This document shows, one piece after another, positions 48,882-59,485 of a stretch of 64,000 nucleotides of DNA (positions are counted from its first letter, which is position 1; every line of letters starts with the position of its first letter). Made by a program: the position numbers and the translations under genes. The notes below the pieces were generated by a model. The model did no database searches. It was not told the DNA's origin and saw nothing but the letters and a program-made list of their open reading frames with translations. The DNA lies in NCBI GenBank assembly GCA_963995505.1, contig OZ023183.1:14132671-14196670 (forward strand), in the 5' to 3' direction. Origin of the DNA: Hypericum androsaemum. Lineage: Eukaryota; Streptophyta; Magnoliopsida; Malpighiales; Hypericaceae.

Positions 48882-49511
48882 TGATATGGTCGTATTGATT
48901 ATCAGCGCAGCTACGATTTTGCGAGATTGTTTCCACATTTTATCATCCCGTAAAGGACTCCTTCCCCTTCCTCTCTCTCTAACAGAACGCAAATCCGGGG
49001 GATTGATACGGCGTCGTTAAAGCATGTCAACCGGCGGAATCGCTTCAATACAAGTCATCGCGAGCGCTGGAGGACGTCCTAACCATGGTTGAAGTTTAAT
49101 GATGTTTCTCTAACCTGAGTTTTTCCCTCTTCTGGTTTCTGGTTCTCGCTAATGTGGTTTTTTTTGTCGAGGAGATAGGAGAGTAGTGAAGGATTTGGCT
49201 GCTTTATTTTTGTTGATTTCCGGGTTGGTTGATTCTTGTATTTTTGGTGTTATTGAGCTAGAAATGATCTCTTTTATTTTTTTAAGAGTATATTGGTCAT
49301 TTTTATGATAAAAATGAAAAAATATTTAGTGATATCAATCATGGACTCGAGACCAACATTAAATCAAAGAGGACGGATGACAAAATTAATTTTTAAATAA
49401 TATAAATCCTACTAATAATTATTTGATAGATCAAACATTAATTCTATATAATCTATTAAGCTTTTTTTAAAAAAAAAACTAGCACCACTAGCTATCAACA
49501 TCAGCTACTAG
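48882..49511. other. Intergenic DNA between LTR and retroposon
   Basis: No gene is seen. Under the inversion model this is the former left flank of the copia element. Confidence 0.4.
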
Positions 49512-50832
49512 CTAACTTCAATCTCTCCCTTGCCAAAAAAAAATAGAGCTTTCCTCTCCCAAGTGGAGCTTTTCCTTCCTTTTATTAGGGCTTTTTCTTT
49601 TTTCTTTCCACAGCCGCCCTCCCCCACCTCCACCTTTCACCGTCTCTCTTCCAACCACATTCACCTTTCACCTTCTGCCCTCACCGGATCTAGCAACCAG
49701 TAGGCCTGTTGACCTCTGGTCTGCCACGATCGTCCCTCACCATCTTTGTCCAAGCCTTCGTCTTCGCTGCCTGTCTCGGTCCGCCTCCACGCTCGCCGCC
49801 CAGCCACTTCTCTCCTTAAATTCGCTCCTGCTCAGCCCCGTCCCGCCCCTGCTCAGCCCACCGTCCCGCAGTCGCTCCTGCTCGGCCCACATCCGATCGT
49901 GCTCGAGTTCACCACCTCGTGCTTTCCCGATCTCCGTCCCTCAAGCTCGCCGGTTCAGCCTCGCCCGATCTCTGCTTACTGACCCTGGTCGCCTGTTCAT
50001 CCGCCTTTCACCGTCTTTCGATCGTTGCCCCTCGTCAGTCCCTGCCAACCACCGTCGTTCAGCCTCGCTGTCCCTGATCGCCGCTCCCGCCTCTAAGCCT
50101 TGTCCCTGACCGCCACTCGACTCCCCGGTTTGTTTGCTTCTCACTCCGCGCCGGTGGCGGGGCTGTTCCCTTCTCCTGATTAAACCAGCGCAGCCACTGG
50201 TGGCAGCCAGGGGGCCTGGTCGCCTTCGACCTCCCCCCGGTTCGATTGTGTTTGATTTTGTCTGTTATATGCTTTCGTTTGATTTTGGTTTGATTGCGTT
50301 TGCTTAAGCTTTTACTATGTTATTGCGGTTCTGTGGCCTTTTGTCGTCGTTTTGTGTGTTGTTTTAGCCCCCGAGCCACCTTGGTTTAGTGATTTCTTTG
50401 GGCTCTGATTTAGCTTTATCTGCATTTATTTTTACTTGGATAGACCTTCGCTTGAATTGAGATTTGTTCGGTTCTCGAAACCTTACCTGTTGTTGCAGGT
50501 GGATAGTCTTGCCTTGATTGGACTTGTTCGATCTTGGCATTCATTTACATGCATCTTGTATGCATTCAAATGCCCACGAGGTTGTGTCTATGATATGACC
50601 TTGTGGTTATTAGCCGTAGTTTGTCTCGGCAGCTTTCCCCTTGGACGTTCGGCTCTCGTAGTCTTTCGTCCACCCCTCGGCTCCATCCATGCCTCTCTGT
50701 CACTGCTAGGCTTGGTTTCGTTTGCTGTTTCAGCGTCTTCATTCTATGTTTATGTCTTTCTCTTTCTATTTATAATCTACTATTTAATATATGTTTCGCG
50801 CCACCCTTCTAAAAAAAAAACTAACTTCAATC
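49512..50832 (+). mobile_element. Poly(A) retroposon, copy 2, 12-bp TSD
   Basis: The insert (49524-50820, 1,297 bp) ends in an A10 tract and is flanked by a perfect CTAACTTCAATC at 49512-49523 and 50821-50832. The first ~600 bp are GC- and pyrimidine-rich; the last ~390 bp match copy 1 at 32193-33265, with an open frame from 50436 (MDRPSLELRF...). No reverse transcriptase is present, so it probably used LINE machinery. Confidence 0.8.
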
Positions 50833-50910
50833 CGTCTACACGAATCTCATTTTTTATTCGCATGTAATCTCCATCCTACTGCCAAGTTGCCACCGGCCAT
50901 CGTATGTGAT

Positions 50911-51151
50911 TTGTTACAAGTTCGGCTCATTTATGTATCAATTGAAACATGCTCGAATTCCATAAGAATTGTCGATCAGAATATAATAGCAACGAAATTA
51001 ATTAACTTCCACCAAAAAAAGGAAATTGATCTTGTTACAAGTTCGGCTCATTTATGTATCAATTGAAACATGCCTCGAATTCCATAAAAATTGTCGATCA
51101 GAATATAATAGCAACGAAATTGATTAACTTCCACCAAAAAAACGAAATTGA
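50911..51151 (+). repeat. 121-bp tandem duplication
   Basis: The unit beginning ttgttacaagttcggctcat occurs at 50911-51031 and again at 51032-51151, with only a few differences. It is a recent local duplication in non-coding DNA. Confidence 0.9.
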
Positions 51152-52239
51152 TCAACAACAAAAAAGGATGAGAATGTAAATTGCTAGAGACTAAACCGTA
51201 AAATACCAGCCAACTGTATAACTCTTGTTTTAATCGGGCGACAAATAAAATTAGTTACAGCAAGTAAAGATAATCGAAATTATTTTTTAGCAGATTGATT
51301 TTCTAACAATATATATACTTATCAATATATACACGTATATATATAATATAATCAAATTTAGGATGCATACATGAAAGGAGGATGCTGGGTGATACATGTT
51401 CTAACCTCTACCATTAGTTCTAGACTTATTTTGGATGGCAACTTTTATTCCAGAGAACATAACCTTATTTTTACTTTGTCTTTGCCAAAACCATGAGGAA
51501 CTAATCCTCTAGGTTGATTTGAGGGAGGAGACCGAGATTTTGGTTGTGAGGATCTTGTTTTATCATTCTAATGCATTAGTATTTACTTATTTTCTTGTGC
51601 ATATTATTGTTCTTAAATTATTTGCGGTTGTGAATTTATTCTAGAACTTATGTTGCCATCAATTCTTAATTAGCAGTTACAGTTAGGAATTGAACTAGGA
51701 GCAAGGTTAATTTAGCGAGGAACTGTCGTTACCAAACTAATTAACTAGGAATAAGTAAGACTAGTTTGTACATACCAAAGTTTTGAGTATAATCGCTAGG
51801 AGTAGGAATATCCGTTCTTAATGCTATTGCCTTATAGGTTGAAATTGGTTGATATTCAGTCTATTAGGTGGTAAACAATTAGTTAGGCGGTCGTTTGGCT
51901 AGTTGATATTGATGTTTGTGGTCTCTTTGCGGTTGCAGAAGATTTATCCCTACTTGCTACATGTGTTAGATTATCTTTTGTGATCCAGTGATCAACCAAC
52001 CTATCGTGGTACTCCGATCTCGAATCTATCATTTTTTTCCATTGATTTTTACTCTTACATCTCTCTTTTGTGTTCCCTGATTTCTTATGATCTACAATTT
52101 CACTAAAACCTCATTTTTACTTTTGTTTTAATTATTAGATTAATTAAATATTCGTCCCTCTTTGGATCTGACTCGGTACTTTTTTTGCTTGCTATAGATT
52201 AGTGAGCCGTGAAATATCGATTTATTTTTAGGGGCCTCG
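51152..52239. other. Intergenic stretch
   Basis: No gene is seen. AT-rich DNA with a TA-rich tract near 51310-51350. Confidence 0.4.
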
Positions 52240-52475
52240 ACACACTCATCAAGAGGTTAGTCTCCGGGTGGGAGATTGCCTACTGATGAGAATCGCCTAG
52301 TGAGAGGTGGTTCATGGATGTGGTTAGTCTCTGGGTAGAAGATTGACAAGTAAGGATCGCCTAGTGACAAGTGGTTTATGATATGGTGAGTCTACGGGTG
52401 GGAGATTGCCAAGTGAAGAAGACGGTCACCTCGTGACAGGTGGATCGTGTGGAGGTCAGTCTCTAGGTAGGAGAT
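52240..52475 (+). repeat. Copia 3' internal end with ~70-bp tandem units
   Basis: A unit containing gttagtctccgggtgggaga followed by a cgcctagtgacaggtgg block is repeated about four times, each diverged. The last copy ends in taggagat directly before the LTR, acting as the polypurine tract. This is the 3' end of an internal region in plus orientation. Confidence 0.7.
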
Positions 52476-53769
52476 TGTTGGGTATGAAGCCTGAGTACGA
52501 GTGAAGTATTCGGGTGACTCGAGTGAAGAGTTGTGAGGATGGTCTGAAAGTTGATCGATTGGGTTAATAGTCTGGGGTTGCTCAGAGAATCAATCGAGTC
52601 AAGAGCCGAGTGAAGATGTTGAGGACATTCGAGGATCGTGTGGCTCGAGTGAAGAGCCTTAGGATGATCGGGGGCGATCGGATCAAGCATCGAGTGAAGA
52701 CGAAGCTAGATGAAGCGTCGAGTGAAGACGAAGCTGAGGCACTAGCGGGCGCCAGCCAACTAGCGTGCGCTAGTGGCACTGGCGGGCACCAACCAACTAG
52801 CGATCGCTAGTTGCTCATCGCAGGAGATTCAAGGCGAGGCCACTGGCGGTCGCCAGTTGATTGCCGATCACCAGTCAGGTTTAAAATTGTTGCTGAATTT
52901 GGACCATTTTGCCTCTCCCGACCCCCAAATAGTTGCCTAGGTTGTGGGCACTATAAATACCCTCCTTGGCCGCCTATTTGATGTGTGAACCCCTATAGAA
53001 AGGGTCTCCCAATCCTCCAAGTTTAGGAGGGTTATCCATGGCAAAGAGAGAAGAGAAAAAGAGGAGGTGCTCTCCAAGTGGAGGAGAGTGGCCCATGTGC
53101 CCCAAAGTTGCCCAACCCAAGTGAAGGGTTGCCTCCAAGTGAAGGAGATGGAGAAAAGAAAGATGACCTCCAACTGAAGGAGGAGAAGAAGAAGACATAA
53201 GAAGAAAAGTTGCCTCCAAGTGAAGGAGGAGGAGAAGAAGAACTCCAAGTGAAGTACAAACCCAAGAAGAAGGGTTAGCCACCCCGAGTGAAGGAGGTGG
53301 TACTCTCCGAGTGAAGGAGAGTTGTCTGACGTGTGGGTAGAGCCCGAGTGAAGGGCCTTGCCAAGAAGAAGGGTTAGCTACTCTGAGTGAAGGAGGTGGT
53401 GCTCTCCGAGTGAAGGAGAGTTTGCCCGAAGAGTGGGTAGAGCCCAAGCCTATAATTTTTCCAAGAGTGAGAGCTTCCAAGAGTGTGGGTAGCCTATGGT
53501 GAGAAGAGGATGAGAGAGTGAGCCGAGTGAAGGCATCCATTGTTGTGAGAGTGAGTGAAGCTCGAGCATGATATAGTAGAATCTCTCCTGGTTTGGAAGC
53601 TCCCGGATGTAGATCATTGTGGATCGAACCGGGTAATCAAATTTTTGTGTTCCTCTTTGTACTTTCTTTATTCTTGGTGTGTTGTGCTTCTCGTGGTTAT
53701 CGTGGTTTGCTCGTATGTATTTTCCGTTGCATTACTTGGGTCCACGGGAATTGGATAATTGCTCCAACA
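52476..53769 (+). repeat. Copia LTR (3' LTR by context), plus orientation
   Basis: Starts tgttgggtatgaagcc and ends attgctccaaca (1,294 bp). It is followed by AGAGT (53770-53774), the same 5 bp that precede the LTR at 48876-47624 when that one is read on its own strand. The TATA box ctataaatac is at 52951-52960. The inner array of short GA-rich repeats (~53090-53430) gives spurious open frames. Confidence 0.85.
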
Positions 53770-53774
53770 AGAGT

Positions 53775-55988
53775 TTCAGCTGGGTTCACACCCTTGAGAA
53801 GCCGAGAGACTCCAGTGTCGCCAAGTAATTATACTATACACCAGGGATCTTAGAGTAATTTGTCATAGATTATACTAGATTAGATTGGGATATCAGAATA
53901 CAAAAATACAAAAATCTGAGGGTAAGCTATGTAGTGTAGGTCGTAGACTCGTAGCCTAGTTGCTGGGAAAGACTCCTAATTTACATTGCTTACAAATGTG
54001 ATCCACAATTAGATTAAGTAGCCTAGATATGTGACTAAGAGAACATAAGGGTAAATATAACAATTCCTGCTTTAGATCAACAATGAAATTTTTAACCTGC
54101 CAATTAATTCATGGATTTGGAGCTGTCAAGAACGTGAATGCAAGCAGAGAGTGTGTCTCAATGGTAGTTATTAGGAACATTTTTTTGGTATTTCCCTATT
54201 GCCTGTTTATGGTCAAAAAATAAAATTCTTAATATTAGTTGGGTAGTTTTTTTTAAAGGTAAATTTTACACCCATACGAGGGTTTGAACCCTAGATCTCC
54301 TAGATATTTACAACGCCTTTTGCGGTTAAGCTAGAAATGGGCAGTTAGTTTTGATAGTTGGTAGTTGGTACCGATTGAAAATTTAGTTTTTGCTAAAAAA
54401 AGCTTTTTCAATGAGGTTATATATGCAATTATGCAAAATAAATAATAAAATATGATATTCCAGCATAACATCAGAATTATAATAATGTAAAGATACAAAG
54501 TTATTTATATTTCTACACTAATTTTAAAAAAATTCCATCAAAAATGAAGATTATTTATGAATTATAATAAAAAGTAGCCGTTTTAAAAAAAATTAAAGGT
54601 ATGAAGTTATTATATGAATGCAATTATATTTAAAATAAAAAATGTATAATATCACTAGCTGATTTGATTGGACACAATTCAACAATCAGGACAATTGATT
54701 AATGAAGGCTCACTAGCGAGTTTGAAGAAAGTGAGGGCAATATTTTTTTTTAAATGCATGCGTCGTTATAGAGACGGGAATAAGAGGCAAATTTTTAATT
54801 TGATGCGTATTTAAGTTGCGGAAATATTTAATTGAAGTAATATGGCTGTCCTTTTCAGGAAAAAAGTAATTATTCTTTGTCAGCAACTTTAGGAGGTTAG
54901 TTAATTAGTAAGGAGTTCTCAAAATAAAGTTAATTAGTAAGGCTATAGCCTCTAGTAACTAGATCGTTGAAGAAAAGCGAGGCAAACATTATTATTATTA
55001 TTATTTTTAGTTTAATCATCTGGTATCCGGATTCATTAGATAGACTTAATTCAGATTCGAGTTAGGTAGCATTTTTGAAATGTGGTAAAATTCTCAACAA
55101 GTATTTAACATTGGTGCGTTCTAAATGACTATAGTTGGAGACCTAATTAAATTAGAACAAGTAAGACGCCAAAAATATTAAATTAGACCTAATCAGTAAT
55201 CACTGCCTAATATAGAGTTGAAGAACACGAGGAATAAATTCTTTTACGGTGCGCTTTTAAGTTGCGGAAAACATGAGTTTTTTACTTATTTTAGGGGAGC
55301 GGAAAACATTTAATTTAAGTAATAGCTATGGCTCGGTAGCTCAATCTATGTGTTACATCTCCTACATAAACTTAAAATTTTTTTTGGTAGAACCCACATA
55401 AACTTAATTGTGAATATGGGAGCATGGGTTCGGACGGTTAATTATTGAGGTCGATTTTTCCTTTGCTTTTTGTGCAGGGGGCGAGATTTTGCACTTGCCT
55501 TATTTATTTATTTATTTATCCTGATTAGTCGCGGAAGGAGCTCCTTCAGCGGAATTGGGAGGTGTAGATCGAGTATACGTGGAGAAAAAGAAATCCTGTA
55601 GCTGATTCCTTCCAACTTTTTCCTCACCATATGCTTTGACTATGTATTTTTTGGATACGCGGTCACTTAAATGTCTTTAACTAAATGACCTTTAGTCTAC
55701 TCCGGTGTAATTGTGCATGTACATGTGATTAATAAAAATTAATGAGATAGTTATCATTCAGTCTTAAAAAAACTTAATTAAGATAATGTATTTTTAATTT
55801 TTAATTTTATTTTAGCTAGAGGTACAAGATTCGAATTCTAGGAATGTCGATATATAAAATTCAGAAAATTTTTTTGTTATTCTTTTGATATGTTAACTAA
55901 TTTGAATTAAAATTTAGTTGGTCTCATACGTGTAATTTTGGTTGTGCTCATTAGGTCACTGCTAATTGGTGCCTAATCAATATTTCTA
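53775..55988. other. AT-rich intergenic stretch
   Basis: No gene is seen. It contains the small tRNA-like repeat at 54245-54335. Confidence 0.4.
54245..54335 (-). repeat. tRNA-derived SINE-like fragment
   Basis: On the minus strand, tagcttaaccgcaaaagg (A-box-like) is followed ~35 bases later by agggttcaaaccctcg (B-box-like) and then an A-rich end (tttaaaaaaaac). It is too degenerate to be a tRNA gene. Confidence 0.4.
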
Positions 55989-56775
55989 GTGATAATTATT
56001 CTCAGACCCTTGGTATTTTTCATATTCGCCTCTGAGGAGGTCTTACAGAAATCAATTAAAAACTTCTCAAAGTTTGATTTTATTATACTCTCAGACTCCT
56101 CGCTGAAGTCATCAATTAATTTATTATTATTATACACTAAAAAGACTATTATACCCCTAGGATCTCCTTCCCCAACCCATCCTCTTCTTCTCCGACCCTT
56201 CCTCTCCTTCTTCGACAAGATCAAAATCAAATTCAAAAATTCAAATAAAAATCAAAAAATCAAGAAACTCAAACTATGAAATCAAAGATTTAAAAAAACC
56301 AAAAATTAAAATCAAACTCAAGAAATTATAAACCCAGGTCATGAAAGAAATCCAGATCGAGTTACTTTTGCCAAAACGACACCGAATCGGAAGCCCTTCG
56401 ATCCATCTCTCTCCTCCTCCTCGTCTCTGGCCATGCAAAAGGTCTCAATCAATGGAACTCACTGATCCCAGCGAGTCGACTCGTTCCCCTCTCTTCATCG
56501 ATCTCAACAAGATTCCCTCCTCCTCGTCCTCCTCCCCGCCTGCGCCTAACCCTTACGATGTCGTCCGCGCCATCCTCGACAATCAGGACCTTCCCCCAGA
56601 AGGCCCCGCACCATTCCCCGAGGCCCCCGTCCCATGGGAAAAATGATTGATCACGTCAGCGAGGGCCTAAGAGTATAATAAAACTAAATTTCGAATAATT
56701 TTTAATCAATTTTCGTAAGACAAGAGGCTGAGCACCGAATATGCCAAACAGCAGGGGTCTAAGAATAATTATCCC
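55989..56775. mobile_element. Pack-MULE-like element with captured coding segment
   Basis: The ends are gtgataattattctcag and ctaagaataattatccc. The inverted arms extend ~130 bp inward, including a tttgattttattatactc motif shared with the element at 18236. The flanking 9-mers (ATATTTCTA, ATACTATTT) match poorly. The interior (~56390-56645) is GC-rich, unlike the arms, and reads as a host-like protein segment. The arms place it in the same MULE-type family as 18236-18640. Confidence 0.6.
56341..56646 (+). pseudogene. Captured gene fragment (chromatin-protein-like N-terminus)
   Basis: From 56449 the frame reads MELTDPSESTRSPLFIDLNK, then a Ser run, then NPYDVVRAILDN and a Pro-rich end, closing at the right arm. 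The IDLN(E/K)IP plus (F/Y)DVVR pattern resembles, as I recall, the N-terminus of plant PHD/MBD9-type chromatin proteins. The zinc finger that would follow is absent. Codon-like GC content and its position between the inverted arms suggest capture by the transposon. Confidence 0.45.
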
Positions 56776-57597
56776 ATACTATTTGGTAAATCACATGTAG
56801 GTGATTGGGGTTAACAAACTCTCAATTGGTAAAAGTTGGTGAATGAAACTTTTTCTAAGTAGCCGGTGCGGAATGTCTATATTATTTTAAAAAATCATTT
56901 TATTTATCAAATTCATAATGTATTAGTTAACTTTGAATTGGCTTGTACCACAAGACTTTTACATTGAAGGTAATAGATATATTACTTTTTTAGAATAATA
57001 TTAATATGAAAATTATTTAAAAATAAATAATTAGAAGAAATTTATATTTTAAAATAATATTTATTTATTTTATTCTACATATATATTTTCTTTATATTAT
57101 TTTATTATCTATTTTATGAAAATATGTAAGTGCATTATTGACATAGTAAATTACTAATTTACTATAAAAATATCTTAATATGATATTTAACACTCAGAAA
57201 GAGCTACCGGCACATTATTTTATCAAACAGTAATTTTACAATAAAAGCAGCTATTAAATCTTAACACTAGTAATCTATTTCTAGCATCAGCACCAAAAAT
57301 TAACTACCCGCTGAATTCAATCAACATGGCCAAAATGAGATAACTATCGTGAAATAAAAAATGTTTGCAAGAAAATAGGGAAAAGGTTAGAAAACAAAGA
57401 CAAATCCCAGGTCACATCATCACAAGGGGGCCCTTCGAATCCCAGGAAATCTTTGGTTCTCAAAAAGAATCCCAGGAAATCTTTGACGCACATAAGGAAA
57501 AACATGAGTAATTAAATTTACTATAATTGCAATGTACCATGTAATAATTTAATCGGTATACTACAGTGAATAATAATTGAATAACATTTAATAAAAT
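56776..57597. other. AT-rich intergenic stretch
   Basis: No gene or defined repeat was seen. Confidence 0.4.
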
Positions 57598-58016
57598 AAA
57601 AAGGTTAAATCCACCATGTAGTTTTGTGATATGATACACACTCTCCTTTGATTCTAAATTCTCCCACCAAGCGATAGAATTTTCATGTGACCTCCAAATT
57701 TAAATCCAAAGGCTACCGATTTGACTATTTTTATTTAAATTAATGAAATGACCTGATATACGTACACAAGATAGAGATACAATAAGTGTCATTTAATTGT
57801 CATTTTCGAGTCCCGGGGAGTCCGGGTAGATGCCCGGCCTGATATCTGTCCACGTAAGAATAAAAGACAGACATGTGGTCGAGCATCTATCCGGATTGTC
57901 CGGGACTCAAAAATGTCTGAGAAAACAAACCACAGGGACTGATTTTGGACGAAAAAAATCACATGGCCTTATTTTGAAAAGTGCTAAACTACATAGTACT
58001 TAAGTGTACTTTTTTC
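57598..58016. mobile_element. Candidate MULE-type MITE with central hairpin
   Basis: The right end, read on the minus strand (aaaaaagtacacttaagtac, then tatgtagttt), resembles the arm of the element at 11761. The left end is diverged. A strong central hairpin pairs gagtcccggggagtccgggt (~57809) with its near complement ending at ~57906. No target duplication was found, so boundaries are approximate. Confidence 0.45.
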
Positions 58017-58979
58017 ATTTGATAAATATGGGCTACTAAATGACCCAATAGTATATGGTGATAATCAAATTTTATAAGCAAGTACAAGGATTATTTACGC
58101 TACAAATATTTTCCGTAAGCTTTTTGTTTTGGTGCCCATCCAAGGAAATTTTTTCGATTATGGAGGAGGACGCCTACCACGTGACATTTTGAGTTTTGAT
58201 TGCAATAATATGATGCACTATTTGGTTCTGAAAAGAAATGTGATTTGTTTTTTTAGGCAAGAGAAGACATCGGTAATTGATAAAAAATAATTTATCAGGA
58301 AAAAAAAACGAATAGTCACCTATAATAATTATGTTATTTTTTCAAAAAAAAATTTACTTGTAAACATTTACATTTTTTTACATAGTAATCCGTTTTTACT
58401 CATCCGCACTGTAAGTTGACCGCGATGGAATTTTTTATTTGCCATGTGCATCTGAATATCTGGATTTTGGATATGGGGCCTCTTATTGTCCAATCATAAC
58501 TGTAGTACGTGAGATAATTGTGTAGACCTCCAAAGAAACAAACGATTTAAAGAAAACAAGTAGCGTGAACCACATGGATATTTTTTGGGTAGACTTTAAA
58601 AAAGAAAACGATTTAAAAAAAACAAGTAGTAAGAACCACATGGATATTTTCCCTCTATTTTTGAAGGTAGGGGAAATGTTTGGTTTAAGGTTAGGAGGCG
58701 TTTTAATTTAAAGTCGGGTATATTATATTTTTTTGAAAGGTAAATTTGATGAGAGTGGCGAAAAAAGAAGCAGCAAGAGGGCTGCCACCCGCTAGGGCCG
58801 TGACGCCAGCCAGGGTCAAGTAGGTGGATGCGGACTCGGCACCCGCCAAGCGGCTTAATGCAAGATTTTCTGTTTTGCTCGGACTCTTATTTTGGACTCC
58901 TAGATGACCTAAATAGATTGCATAGTGTGCAAGGGCTTGTCTATATATTCAAGGACATGTAACCCTAGTTTGTATGACT

Positions 58980-59195
58980 TTGTGGCTCAGTAAGTTGTCC
59001 GAGATAGAGATACAATAAAATGACATAATATACACAAAAGATAGAGATACAATAAGTGTCATTAATTATCATTCTGGTAAAATATCTGTCACCACGTTAA
59101 AGAATTTAAAACTACAAAATTGTGGCGTTGCTAAAAGCGTGAAACATGCGATACTAAAGCGTACACTTTGACCAAATAAAAATGGATTCCATGTC
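58980..59195. repeat. Diverged partial relative of the 57.6-58.0 kb element
   Basis: A ~57-bp segment (agatagagatacaataagtg and flanks) at ~59017-59073 repeats 57742-57804, and the right end (actaaagcgtacactttg) resembles the right end of that element. The central hairpin is missing. It lies directly upstream of the E1 alpha gene. Confidence 0.45.
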
Positions 59196-59205
59196 AGCTG
59201 GGAAC

Positions 59206-59455
59206 GAGACCAACACCTCTTCCCCCTAATAATTGGAACCCATCCACCCTAACTCCCTACAGATATTACGGCCTATTAATACTCCACTCCTCCTCACAAG
59301 TACAGACCATCACTTTCTCCTCCTCACAAGACGAGACCAACACCTCTTCCCCCTAATAATTGGCACCCATCCACCCCAACTCCCTACAGTATTACGGCCT
59401 ATTAATACTCCACTCCTCCTCACAAGTACAGACCATCACTTTCTCCGACGCAACT
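59206..59455 (+). repeat. ~125-bp tandem duplication upstream of BCKDH E1 alpha
   Basis: The unit starting gagaccaacacctcttcccc occurs at 59206-59332 and 59333-59455, almost identical. It ends ~30 bp before the start codon at 59486, so it covers the 5' UTR and probably the core promoter. Confidence 0.9.
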
Positions 59456-59485
59456 TTGTGATTGAATCGCCAACTACTCGTCGCC

